Program-made: the position numbers and the translations under genes
DNA from: JADLHS01 sp049840435
Lineage (GTDB): Bacteria; Verrucomicrobiota; Verrucomicrobiia; Limisphaerales; JADLHS01
Length of the DNA stretch: 64,000 nucleotides
Reading direction: 5' to 3'
NCBI GenBank assembly: GCA_049840435.1
Contig: JASGKY010000021.1
Coordinates: forward strand, 1 to 64,000
Shown: positions 1 through 7,515 of the stretch, piece after piece
How positions within the stretch are numbered: position 1 is the stretch's first letter
How the letters are laid out: the number at the start of each line of letters is the position of its first letter
The notes under the pieces: model-generated
Told to the model about the DNA's origin: nothing
Seen by the model: only the letters and a program-made list of their open reading frames with translations
The model's database searches: none

Positions 1-797
1 CGACCAGCACGCATTTTGAACTCGCGAAGAAATGTCTGGAGCAGGGCAAGCATGTCCTGATCGAAAAACCGATGACGGACAACGCCGATGAGGCTGCGGA
101 ACTGGTCAGGCTGGCGCAGGAAAAGAACTGTGTGTTGCAAGTCGGCCACGTGGAGCGGTTTAATCCGGTGTTCAATTACCTCGAAACCGTCGCAACACAG
201 CCGCGTTTCATCGAGACGCATCGGCTGTCCCCGTATCCAGCACGTAGCACCGACATCGGCGTGGTGCTCGACCTGATGATTCATGACCTTGACGTGGTGC
301 TGGCGTTCGTGAAATCGCCCGTAGTCAGTGTGGATGCGGTGGGCATTCCGGTGTTAAGCAAGTCGGAGGACATCGCGAATGCGCGGCTGCGCTTTGCCAA
401 CGGTTGCGTCGCGAATCTGACGGTCAGCCGTATCAGTCCGGAGCGGATGCGGAAGATTCGCGTGTTCAGCGGGCCGGATAACAAGTGCTACATCTCGCTC
501 GATTACCGGGCGCAGGAAGGGTTCATCTACCGTATCGCCCGCGACGGTGAGGAGGAAAGTTCGTTGCTCAAGAAGCTTTTGGCGTCGCGCGATTCGACCA
601 TCGTCAGCGAGTTCGGTGGCCAACGCATCGTGCGCGAACCGGTGCCGATCGTGCGTGACGAACCGCTCAAGCTGGAACTGGAGCATTTCGTCAGTTGCGT
701 GCGGGAAAAACAGACGCCGCGCGTCAGTGGTGAGTCGGCGAAGGTGGCCTTGGATCTGGCGTTTGAAATCACGCGACAGGTTCAACAAAGTAAATGA
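1..797 (+). CDS. Gfo/Idh/MocA-family oxidoreductase, 5' partial (possible GnnA-like UDP-GlcNAc 3-dehydrogenase)
   Basis: The gene enters from outside the window; the reading frame is open from base 3, so the N-terminal Rossmann dinucleotide motif is missing and about 264 residues remain. The visible part has the family's EKP motif (IEKPMTDNADEAA), the VGHVERFNP segment after it, and the DLMIHDLDVV stretch with the conserved His-Asp of the C-terminal domain. Such enzymes oxidise or reduce sugars with NAD(P). Four genes later lies lpxB, and in some bacteria a member of this family (GnnA) sits between lpxA and lpxB and oxidises UDP-GlcNAc for amide-linked lipid A. That role is inferred only from position. 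It overlaps the next gene by four bases. Confidence 0.85.
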   Translation, partial: TSTHFELAKKCLEQGKHVLIEKPMTDNADEAAELVRLAQEKNCVLQVGHVERFNPVFNYLETVATQPRFIETHRLSPYPARSTDIGVVLDLMIHDLDVVLAFVKSPVVSVDAVGIPVLSKSEDIANARLRFANGCVANLTVSRISPERMRKIRVFSGPDNKCYISLDYRAQEGFIYRIARDGEEESSLLKKLLASRDSTIVSEFGGQRIVREPVPIVRDEPLKLELEHFVSCVREKQTPRVSGESAKVALDLAFEITRQVQQSK

Positions 798-1450
798 GCA
801 ACGAGAACATTTCCCGTCGCCCGCTGACCTCGCGCGATACCAAGTGGGCTGCTGCGGTTGCGGGTTGGCTGGTTAAGCAACGCGTTCAGCCGAACACGAT
901 ATCGGTTTTCAGTATGGTGTTTGCGGCGCTGGCCGGAATCGCGTTGGTCTGGGCAGGGAAGCAAGTTTTTGGACCGCGTGTGGGGTTGTTTCTTGTCGCG
1001 GCTGCCGGGATTCAACTGCGGTTGCTCTGCAATCTCTTCGACGGCATGGTAGCGGTCGAGGGCGGCTTCAAAACCAAATCAGGCGAAATCTACAATGAAT
1101 TGCCAGATCGTTTCGCCGATGTCTTCATTTTGGCGGGGGCGGGATATGCGATGCCCTCGTCGCCGTGGCTGCAAACGCTCGGTTGGATGGCGGCGGCGCT
1201 AGCGGTAATCACGGCTTATGTCCGGGCTTTGGGGGTGGCCGCGGGGGCAAAACAATATTTTATCGGACCGATGGCAAAGCAGCATCGCATGGCGGTTATG
1301 ACGGTAACCTGTGTCGTTCTGGCCGGGCTGAATCTCTTCAAGAGTGAGTTCGACCTGATGCAAATCGCGTTGTTGGTCATCTGTGCGGGTTGTCTGGTGA
1401 CAATTGCGCGGCGGTTGATCTACATCGTGCGCGACTTGGAATCCAAATGA
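794..1450 (+). CDS. CDP-alcohol phosphatidyltransferase family membrane protein
   Basis: A 218-residue protein with several hydrophobic segments. The segment NLFDGMVAV-x8-G-x3-N-x3-D aligns with the CDP-alcohol phosphatidyltransferase signature (D-x2-DG-x2-AR-x8-G-x3-D-x3-D), but the first Asp is Asn, the Arg is Val and the third Asp is Asn. These enzymes swap the CMP of a CDP-alcohol for another alcohol in the inner membrane. It is followed by an acyltransferase and a CDP-diglyceride synthetase, an arrangement recalling the E. coli ynbAB genes. The acceptor is unknown. Start and stop overlap both neighbours by four bases, suggesting translational coupling. Confidence 0.8.
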   Translation: MSNENISRRPLTSRDTKWAAAVAGWLVKQRVQPNTISVFSMVFAALAGIALVWAGKQVFGPRVGLFLVAAAGIQLRLLCNLFDGMVAVEGGFKTKSGEIYNELPDRFADVFILAGAGYAMPSSPWLQTLGWMAAALAVITAYVRALGVAAGAKQYFIGPMAKQHRMAVMTVTCVVLAGLNLFKSEFDLMQIALLVICAGCLVTIARRLIYIVRDLESK

Positions 1451-2046
1451 CCACCGGGCTGCTGGTATTTCTGGCCAAACTGATCAGCGGTGCAAATGCC
1501 CGCTGGCTTGGTTGCGCGCCGGATTTACGGCCCAGGATTTATTTCGCCAATCACACCAGCAATCTGGATGCGCTGGTGTTGTGGGCGGTGTTGCCAGCAG
1601 AAGTGCGGGCACTGACGCGGCCTGTGGCAGCACGGGACTATTGGAGCAAGGGAATCCGGCGCTACCTTGCGGACAGAATCTTCAAAGCCATTCTCATCGA
1701 GCGCAAGAAACCGACGGCGCATGACAATCCCATCGAAGATATCCTCGCTGGAATGGGGACAGATAAATCTATTATCATCTTTCCCGAAGGAGGCCGTTTT
1801 CCCGGCCCAGACCCGTTGCCCTTCAAGAGCGGTCTGTATCATCTGGCGCAGAAACGGCCGGATGTCGAACTGATTCCAGTGTTGATGGACAACTTAAACC
1901 GGATCTTGCCCAAGGGTGAGGTGTTGGCCGTGCCGCTCATTGCGAATGTCACGTTTGGCCCGCCGATGAAGTTGGTGCCGGAGGAAACCAAACCGGCGTT
2001 TCTGGAACGGGCGCGGGCGGAAGTGATGCGATTGCGAACGACGTGA
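1447..2046 (+). CDS. 1-acyl-sn-glycerol-3-phosphate acyltransferase (PlsC-like)
   Basis: A 199-residue PlsC-type acyltransferase. It carries the catalytic NHTSNLD block (H-x4-D) near residue 35 and a FPEGGRF block (EGTR-like motif) near residue 115, in the usual order. Such proteins acylate lysophosphatidate to phosphatidate at the inner membrane. I place the start at the ATG at 1447, overlapping the preceding TGA by four bases; a longer in-frame form from 1390 would run 57 bases into the previous gene. Together with the following cytidylyltransferase it could feed CDP-diacylglycerol to the CDP-alcohol transferase upstream. Confidence 0.85.
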   Translation: MTTGLLVFLAKLISGANARWLGCAPDLRPRIYFANHTSNLDALVLWAVLPAEVRALTRPVAARDYWSKGIRRYLADRIFKAILIERKKPTAHDNPIEDILAGMGTDKSIIIFPEGGRFPGPDPLPFKSGLYHLAQKRPDVELIPVLMDNLNRILPKGEVLAVPLIANVTFGPPMKLVPEETKPAFLERARAEVMRLRTT

Positions 2047-2990
2047 ACCTCAAACTCGACAACGAAACGTACTGGCTTGTGGGCGGCGTCCTCGCGCTGC
2101 TGGTGGTGGCCACTGGCATCGGCCAATGGCTGCGGCTGCGGGTGAGGAGCGAGGTGGGGCAGAAAACGGTCGCGAATCTTAACGCGCGCACGAAAGCCTG
2201 GTGGTTCATGGTGGCGGTCTTTGCCGGGGCAATGGCCACGGGGCGGATTGGAACGGTGATGCTGTTTGGATTGATATCGTTTCTGGCGTTACGCGAATTC
2301 ATTACGTTAACGCCAACCCGGCTGGGTGATCATCGCACGTTATTCTGGGTGTTCTTCGCCATTACGCCATTGCGGTACTATTTTGTCGCCTCAAACTGGT
2401 TCGGACTGTTTGTAATTTTGATTCCGGTCTACGCGTTTCTGTTTGTGCCGTTACGTTCGGCAATGGCGGGTGATTGCGAAAGGTTTCTGGAACGCGCCGC
2501 AAAGATTCAATGGGGGTTGATGGTCTGTGTGTATTGCGTGAGTCATGCGCCAGCGTTGTTATTTCTAGACATTCCTGGCTATGAGGGCGAGAACGGAAAG
2601 TTGTTGTTCTATTTCGTCTGTATCGCGCAGATCAGTGACGTGCTGCAATACGTCTGGGGCAAAACGTTGGGCCGGCACAAAATTGCCCCACATGTCAGTC
2701 CAAATAAAACTTGGGAAGGGTTCATTGGTGGCGTGGCGACGGCGGTGGCGATTGGCGCAGGTTTGTGGTGGGCGACGCCGTTTACTCCGTGGCAATCGGC
2801 GGGCATGTCACTGGCCATCACGCTCATGGGTTTTGCAGGTGGTTTGGTAATGTCGGCCATCAAGCGGGATCGGGGCGTCAAGGACTATGGGACGCTGATC
2901 GAAGGGCATGGCGGAGTGATGGACCGGATTGATTCGATTTGCTTTGCCGCCCCGATCTTCTATCACCTGACGCGACATTTTTATACATGA
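2043..2990 (+). CDS. cdsA: Phosphatidate cytidylyltransferase (CDP-diglyceride synthetase)
   Basis: A 315-residue, strongly hydrophobic protein ending in the CdsA signature: SAIKRDRGVKDYG followed by HGGVMDRIDS, matching S-x-x-KR-x4-KD ... HGG-x-x-DR-x-D. A conserved PNKTWEGFIGG block precedes it. The enzyme makes CDP-diacylglycerol from CTP and phosphatidate. The GTG start overlaps the preceding stop codon, and the stop overlaps the ATG of lpxB. The protein is somewhat longer than E. coli CdsA and, like YnbB-type homologues, sits beside a CDP-alcohol transferase, so it may be a second, dedicated synthetase rather than the housekeeping one. Confidence 0.85.
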   Translation: MNLKLDNETYWLVGGVLALLVVATGIGQWLRLRVRSEVGQKTVANLNARTKAWWFMVAVFAGAMATGRIGTVMLFGLISFLALREFITLTPTRLGDHRTLFWVFFAITPLRYYFVASNWFGLFVILIPVYAFLFVPLRSAMAGDCERFLERAAKIQWGLMVCVYCVSHAPALLFLDIPGYEGENGKLLFYFVCIAQISDVLQYVWGKTLGRHKIAPHVSPNKTWEGFIGGVATAVAIGAGLWWATPFTPWQSAGMSLAITLMGFAGGLVMSAIKRDRGVKDYGTLIEGHGGVMDRIDSICFAAPIFYHLTRHFYT

Positions 2991-4183
2991 AACCATTGTC
3001 CTGCATGTTAATCGCGGGCGATCCAAGTGGCGACATGCTCGCGGCGGAACTCGTGTCGGCCTTGCGCCAAAAGGTGCTGGCCCAGAGCGGGCCTGTATCG
3101 GCGGATGTGCAGCCGTTGCAGACGGCGCTCGCACCGCGATTTTTTGGTGCAGGTGGGCCAAAGATGGTTGCGGCAGGTGTGGAACAGGTGTTCGATCTCA
3201 CGCAACATTCGGTCATCGGGTTCGCTGAAGTTCTAAAAAACCTCGGCAAATTTAGGCGGTTGTTCAAGCAGTTGCTGCAAGTCGCCCTCGAGCGGCAGCC
3301 GGATGTGATCATTGGGGTAGATTACGGCGGGTTCAATCTGCGCTTTGCAAAAGCGATCCGGAAACACGCGCAGGCGAATCGTGGTTTATTCAACAATTGG
3401 AATCCGAAGATTGTGCAATTCGTTTCGCCGCAGGTGTGGGCGTCGCGAGCCTCGCGGGCTTATATTTTGGCGGAGAATCATGATTTGTTGCTGAGCATCT
3501 TTCCGTTCGAGAAAGCCTGGTATGCGCAGCGCGTGTCGAAGTTGCGCGTGAAGTTTGTCGGGCATCCGATGATGGGGAGGGGGGAGAAGCGAGAAGCAAG
3601 GGGCGAGCGAAGCGAAAAGCCGTGTGTAGTATTGTTGCCGGGAAGCCGAACGGATGAGGTGCGACGACATTGGCCGGTGGTGACGGGAGCGTTTGAAATC
3701 TTGCGGCGCGAAGTGCCGACGCTCACGGGGAAGATGATTTTGCCCAACTCGAAATTAGCCGAAGCGTTCAATTCAGCCATTCTGCCGGCAGGTTTAGAGA
3801 TTCAAATCGGAAGACTCTCTGAGGCGTTGGCGACAGCGCAGCTTGCCATCACCAAGTCTGGCACGGTGACGATGGAGTGTGCGTTCCACGGCGTGCCGGC
3901 AGTGGTGTTCTACAAAACTTCATGGCCGACTTACTTTATCGGCAAGCAGATCATTACGGTGAAATATCTCGCGATGCCGAATCTCATCGCGGATGAACCC
4001 ATCTATCCCGAATTCGTGCAGCAGACGGCGACACCGGAAAATATCGCCGGTGTAGCGGTGGAGTTGTTGCGCAATCAGCCGCGGCGTGCGGAAGTGCAGG
4101 GGAAGCTGGCGCGGGTGATAGCTTCGCTTGGCAGTCCGGGCGCACCGGAGCGCGCGGCGGATGCGATTTTGAGTTTGCTGTGA
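2987..4183 (+). CDS. lpxB: Lipid-A-disaccharide synthase
   Basis: A 398-residue GT19 protein that condenses UDP-2,3-diacylglucosamine with lipid X to form the lipid A disaccharide. It begins with the typical AGDPSGD block, followed by FFGAGGPKM, GVDYGGFN, VSPQVWASR and VLLPGSRTDEVRRHWP. The ATG at 2987 overlaps the cdsA stop; an upstream in-frame start at 2939 would lie inside cdsA. Odd feature: residues 198-212, between FVGHPM and VVLLPGSR, are a low-complexity Glu/Arg/Lys stretch (RGEKREARGERSEKP) encoded by purine-rich repeats that replace the usual linker. Presence of lpxB indicates a lipid A outer membrane. Confidence 0.95.
   Translation: MKPLSCMLIAGDPSGDMLAAELVSALRQKVLAQSGPVSADVQPLQTALAPRFFGAGGPKMVAAGVEQVFDLTQHSVIGFAEVLKNLGKFRRLFKQLLQVALERQPDVIIGVDYGGFNLRFAKAIRKHAQANRGLFNNWNPKIVQFVSPQVWASRASRAYILAENHDLLLSIFPFEKAWYAQRVSKLRVKFVGHPMMGRGEKREARGERSEKPCVVLLPGSRTDEVRRHWPVVTGAFEILRREVPTLTGKMILPNSKLAEAFNSAILPAGLEIQIGRLSEALATAQLAITKSGTVTMECAFHGVPAVVFYKTSWPTYFIGKQIITVKYLAMPNLIADEPIYPEFVQQTATPENIAGVAVELLRNQPRRAEVQGKLARVIASLGSPGAPERAADAILSLL
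3578..3619 (+). repeat. Purine-rich GAGAAGC-type repeat inside lpxB
   Basis: Degenerate repeats of GAGAAGC/GAGCGAAGC type run through this stretch of lpxB in frame. They encode a charged linker that does not resemble the lpxB family at this position, while family blocks on both sides are intact. It resembles spacer-type low-complexity DNA rather than ordinary lpxB coding sequence. Confidence 0.6.
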
Positions 4184-4240
4184 ATCACGAAGATAAAACG
4201 GAACTATCCAGGTTTTGTGTGGTTAGTGTATTTCGTGGTT
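4183..4240. repeat. Intergenic CACGAA/TTCGTG inverted element
   Basis: The gap after lpxB begins with AATCACGAA (4183-4191) and ends with TTTCGTGGTT (4231-4240), which are near-complementary, with TGTGTGGTTAGTGTATTTCGTG-like text between. It lies just before the next start codon. I treat it as a spacer repeat of the same general kind as those at 6571 and 43289. Confidence 0.5.
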
Positions 4241-4254
4241 TTCCCCAGTTTCCT

Positions 4255-4515
4255 ATGAAAGACCTGACAAGTGCAACGTGGATCAAGGTTAAGGGAATTC
4301 TTTTTCTGCTGCTCGGCATTGCGGCGGCGGCGTTGTTGATCATTGAATGCCCAAGCTGGAAGATCGCTGGGTTGCTGGCTCTGACGGTGTGGTGTTTCTG
4401 CCGGTTTTACTATTTCGCGTTCTACGTGATCGAAAAGTACGTGGATTCCAATTACAAGTTTTCCGGGCTCTGGTCCTTTGCCGCTTATCTGATTAGTTCC
4501 AAACGAAAGCCATGA
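4255..4515 (+). CDS. Small membrane protein of unknown function
   Basis: An 86-residue protein with two predicted membrane helices (about residues 14-30 and 35-58) and the segment FCRFYYFAFYVIEKYVD. I do not recognise the family. The ATG at 4255 is preferred over the longer in-frame form from 4180, because the extra 25 codons fall entirely in the CACGAA/TTCGTG spacer repeat. The stop overlaps the next ATG by four bases, so it is probably co-translated with the metal-uptake genes downstream. Confidence 0.6.
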   Translation: MKDLTSATWIKVKGILFLLLGIAAAALLIIECPSWKIAGLLALTVWCFCRFYYFAFYVIEKYVDSNYKFSGLWSFAAYLISSKRKP

Positions 4516-4907
4516 AAATGTCCGGTAAAAGCCTTGTGTCGCGGCACTGGCTTTGCTCAGAATCTCCGCGGATGCACCAATGGTGGCCCAAAAAACTTAG
4601 TTCGCTGAAGCCGGTTATGGCCGGCTTCATGGCGGTTTTGTTTCTGGGAATGACGCTGATTGGCGCGCATGACCGCCTGCATTTGCAGCTTCATGCCGAT
4701 GGTCCTGGGCACAGCCACAGTCCGTGCGCCGTTTGTTCGATAGTCAAAGGCCAGGTAGACGCACCGGTTGCTGTGGTGTCCGAGGTTTTTGCTTTCCTGT
4801 CCGTGGCTTGGACACTTCCTACCGTCCAAGCGATTGCTCCTGCCGCGATTGATCTCTCGGTCGCGTCAAGTCGTGGGCCGCCTGCTTCCGTTTCTTCCCA
4901 ATCGTAA
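4512..4907 (+). CDS. Small His/Cys-containing membrane-anchored protein at head of metal-uptake cluster
   Basis: A 131-residue protein with one hydrophobic segment (MAGFMAVLFLGMTLIGA) followed by a His-rich stretch, HDRLHLQLHADGPGHSHSPC, and a CAVC pair. This layout resembles small DUF2946-like proteins, which often accompany metal transporters, but I cannot assign it firmly. The His and Cys residues would suit binding a transition metal in the periplasm. It begins inside the stop of the preceding gene and is followed by a porin-like gene and a zinc-type ABC binding protein. Confidence 0.6.
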   Translation: MKMSGKSLVSRHWLCSESPRMHQWWPKKLSSLKPVMAGFMAVLFLGMTLIGAHDRLHLQLHADGPGHSHSPCAVCSIVKGQVDAPVAVVSEVFAFLSVAWTLPTVQAIAPAAIDLSVASSRGPPASVSSQS

Positions 4908-5017
4908 TTCTAGTCGTTGGTCCGGCCCGCGTGGTCAGGATTCGCTTTAACCCTTTTGGTAAATCCTTTGGTGGGCTCGTGTCGAGTCTGCCGGGAATTC
5001 TTTGGAAGAAACTTTGT

Positions 5018-6571
5018 ATGAAACGGAATTTTTTGTCGGTTGGCTTGGTCGCGTTGGTCTTGACAGCAAGTGCTGTCAGCGCACAGGAAACAAATGAAGT
5101 CGAGCAGTTGCGGAAGGAACTCCGCGAGATGCGCGAGCGGATGCAGGCGATGGAGCAAAAGTTCGATAGTGCCGGGCAAAAACCTGCGGCGCTGGCAACT
5201 GCTCCCGCCACGGCCCCCGCAGTAACGACTGCTGTCCCTGATCCGTCATCACAAGCAGGGCGTTTGTGGCAGCCGTCTGATCCGGTCCGGCTGGGGAAAG
5301 GCGGGAGTTATATGGATATCGGTATGGTGGCGACGTTTGCTGCTGGCGGTTCGACGGCAAAGGACATCGAAGGTGGCACACAGCTTGGTGGGCATGATCC
5401 CAATCAAAATGGCTTCACCGTGCAGGGCGCGGAGTTGAACCTGCAGGGCGCGGTGGACACCTATTTCCGCGGCAATGCGAACATCCTGTTTTCAGTTGAT
5501 GCCGAGGGCGAATCGTTCGTGGAACTGGAGGAAGCGTGGCTGGAAACCGTGTCGTTGCCGGGAAATTTCCAGATTCGCGCCGGACAGATTCTCAGCGATT
5601 TTGGTCGCATCAACACCAAGCATCCGCATTCGTGGGGCTTTGTGGATTCACCGCTGGTGAACGCACGATTCCTAGGCGCGGATGGGCTGCGCAATCCGGG
5701 GGCGCGGATTAGCTGGCTCGCGCCGACGCCGTTTTATTCCGAGTTGATGCTTGGGATTCAAGATAGTCACGGTGAAACGGCTTCCAGCTTCCGCAGTTCA
5801 GGGCACAGTCATGGCGATGAGCCGGAAGGGCTGCCGTTCGGTTATCGTCATCCAGACAATAATCGCGGTGTGCGGCACGTGACAGATCTGTTGTTCACCC
5901 CGCGCTATGCGCTGTCGTTTGATCTGACGGATTCGCAAACGCTCGTCGTGGGCGCATCCGGCGCATTTGGGCCAAACTCCAGCGGTAGCGGCGGCGATAC
6001 GATGACACAGATTTATGGCGTGGACTTGTATTGGAAATGGAAGCCTGACAATGCCCACGGCGGCTTTCCGTTCGTGAGCTTCCAGACCGAAGCCATGGTG
6101 CGGCGCTACGAACTCGGCGCGTTCGATTGGGACGAGGGCGGCAATCTCGGCGACGGCGATGGCAATGGCTTTGTAGATGAAGGTGTCGTGACCGATGCCA
6201 CGGGGTTAACGCCAGCGGTGTTGAATTCTGAAACGGTGACCGACTACGGGTTTTATTCCGAGCTGCTCTACGGATTTCGCAAAGGCTGGGTGGCGGGATT
6301 GCGTTATGATTACGTGACTGGCGAGCCAGCTGATTACGAGCGCGCGGGATTGTTGCTCGCGGACAACGCCGGTGGCGGCACGTTGCTGGGGCGTGATCCA
6401 CAACGCGACCTGCGCTGGCGGCTTTCGCCGAATCTAACGTGGTATCCGAGCGAGTTCTCGAAGGTGCGGCTGCAATACAATTATGATGACCGCCGTGGCT
6501 TCGGCGATGATCACTCGGTGTGGTTGCAGTTTGAATTCCTGTTGGGCGCACACGCAGCGCATAAATTCTGA
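5018..6571 (+). CDS. Outer-membrane beta-barrel porin-like protein, probably metal uptake
   Basis: A 517-residue protein. The N-terminus is a clear signal peptide (MKRNFLSVGLVALVLTASA) followed by a short coiled coil (EVEQLRKELREMRERMQAM), then alternating hydrophobic strands rich in Gly, Asp and aromatic residues, ending in Phe as outer-membrane barrels do. A predicted loop contains SGHSHGDEPEG, a His/acid cluster that could bind metal. The ATG at 5018 puts the signal peptide at the start; the longer form from 4931 adds unlikely sequence. Its place just before a ZnuA-like gene suggests it lets zinc or another metal across the outer membrane; this is inference. Confidence 0.75.
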   Translation: MKRNFLSVGLVALVLTASAVSAQETNEVEQLRKELREMRERMQAMEQKFDSAGQKPAALATAPATAPAVTTAVPDPSSQAGRLWQPSDPVRLGKGGSYMDIGMVATFAAGGSTAKDIEGGTQLGGHDPNQNGFTVQGAELNLQGAVDTYFRGNANILFSVDAEGESFVELEEAWLETVSLPGNFQIRAGQILSDFGRINTKHPHSWGFVDSPLVNARFLGADGLRNPGARISWLAPTPFYSELMLGIQDSHGETASSFRSSGHSHGDEPEGLPFGYRHPDNNRGVRHVTDLLFTPRYALSFDLTDSQTLVVGASGAFGPNSSGSGGDTMTQIYGVDLYWKWKPDNAHGGFPFVSFQTEAMVRRYELGAFDWDEGGNLGDGDGNGFVDEGVVTDATGLTPAVLNSETVTDYGFYSELLYGFRKGWVAGLRYDYVTGEPADYERAGLLLADNAGGGTLLGRDPQRDLRWRLSPNLTWYPSEFSKVRLQYNYDDRRGFGDDHSVWLQFEFLLGAHAAHKF

Positions 6572-6602
6572 GCCGCAGATTCACACAGATAAAACACAAA
6601 TT
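6571..6602 (+). repeat. Intergenic CACAGAT/AACACAAAT spacer element
   Basis: The 31-base gap between the porin and binding-protein genes is filled by AGCCGCAGATTCACACAGAT followed by AAAACACAAATT. The reverse complement of 43289-43320 matches it closely. It directly precedes the ATG of the next gene, with no obvious Shine-Dalgarno sequence. Confidence 0.6.
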
Positions 6603-7514
6603 ATGAAAACGAAACTGTTCCTGATTTTTACTGCATTGCTGATGGCAACTGTGGTTCACGCCAAATTGAACGTCGTCGCTACCACACCCGACATCGAGGC
6701 GATCGCCAAGGAGATCGGTGGCGATAAGATCGAACTCACGACAATGGCGCGACCTACGGAAGATCCGCATTTTGTTGATCCGAAGCCGAGCTTCATCGTG
6801 AAACTAAACAAGGCCGATGTGCTCATCCACGGCGGCGCGGAATTGGAGGTCGGCTGGCTGCCCAAGCTGGTCGAGCAGGCACGCAATGCCAAGATCATCG
6901 GCGCGGCGAAGGGGGAGGTGCGGTGTTGCGACGGTGTGCAGATGCGTGAAGTGCCGGACAAGCTGGACCGTTCGGCGGGCGACATTCACGCGGCGGGCAA
7001 TCCACATTTCCTCGTGGACCCGGCGAATGCGAAGATCGTGGCGCATCACATTACGGATGCGTTCGCCAGCTTGGATGCGGCGAATCGGGAGTATTACGAA
7101 GCAAATGCCAAGAAGTTCATGGCGGAGCTGGATACCAAACTGGCCGAATGGCAGGCAAAGCTTGCGCCGTTCAAAGGGGAACATCTCGTCGCATATCACA
7201 ACTCGTGGCTTTATTTCGCGGAGCGGTTCGGATTGAAGATTGAAATCTTCCTCGAGCCGAAGCCGGGCATTCCGCCGTCGCCTGCGCATCTCGCCACGGT
7301 GATGGCGAAGATGAAGGAGCAGAATGCACGCGTTGTGATCGTTGATCCGTATCTGAATCGCAAGACTGCCGAAACCGTGGCTCGGGGCACGGGGGCGAAG
7401 GTTGTGGATGTGACGCAATTCCCTGGCGGGGTGAAGGGGACGGAGGGCAGTTACATCGCGCTGATGGATTACCTGATAAACTCAATTGCGACCGCTCTAG
7501 GAGAAAAGAGGTGA
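6603..7514 (+). CDS. Metal ABC transporter substrate-binding protein (ZnuA/TroA family)
   Basis: A 303-residue cluster A-I binding protein that captures Zn or Mn in the periplasm. A signal peptide (MKTKLFLIFTALLMATVVHA) is followed by family blocks with three likely metal-binding His: PTEDPHFVDPKPS (His56), GNPHFLVDP (His135) and VAYHNSW (His199); the fourth ligand would be an Asp/Glu near the C-terminus. There is no long His-rich loop, so the specific metal is not settled. The start at 6603 gives the signal peptide; upstream in-frame codons fall in the porin gene. The permease gene follows after one base. Confidence 0.9.
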   Translation: MKTKLFLIFTALLMATVVHAKLNVVATTPDIEAIAKEIGGDKIELTTMARPTEDPHFVDPKPSFIVKLNKADVLIHGGAELEVGWLPKLVEQARNAKIIGAAKGEVRCCDGVQMREVPDKLDRSAGDIHAAGNPHFLVDPANAKIVAHHITDAFASLDAANREYYEANAKKFMAELDTKLAEWQAKLAPFKGEHLVAYHNSWLYFAERFGLKIEIFLEPKPGIPPSPAHLATVMAKMKEQNARVVIVDPYLNRKTAETVARGTGAKVVDVTQFPGGVKGTEGSYIALMDYLINSIATALGEKR

Positions 7515-7515
7515 T

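Noticed and set aside
5895..6770. Long minus-strand frame opposite the porin gene
   Set aside because: Arg/His-rich composition typical of antisense of a GC-rich gene; the plus strand has signal peptide and barrel features.
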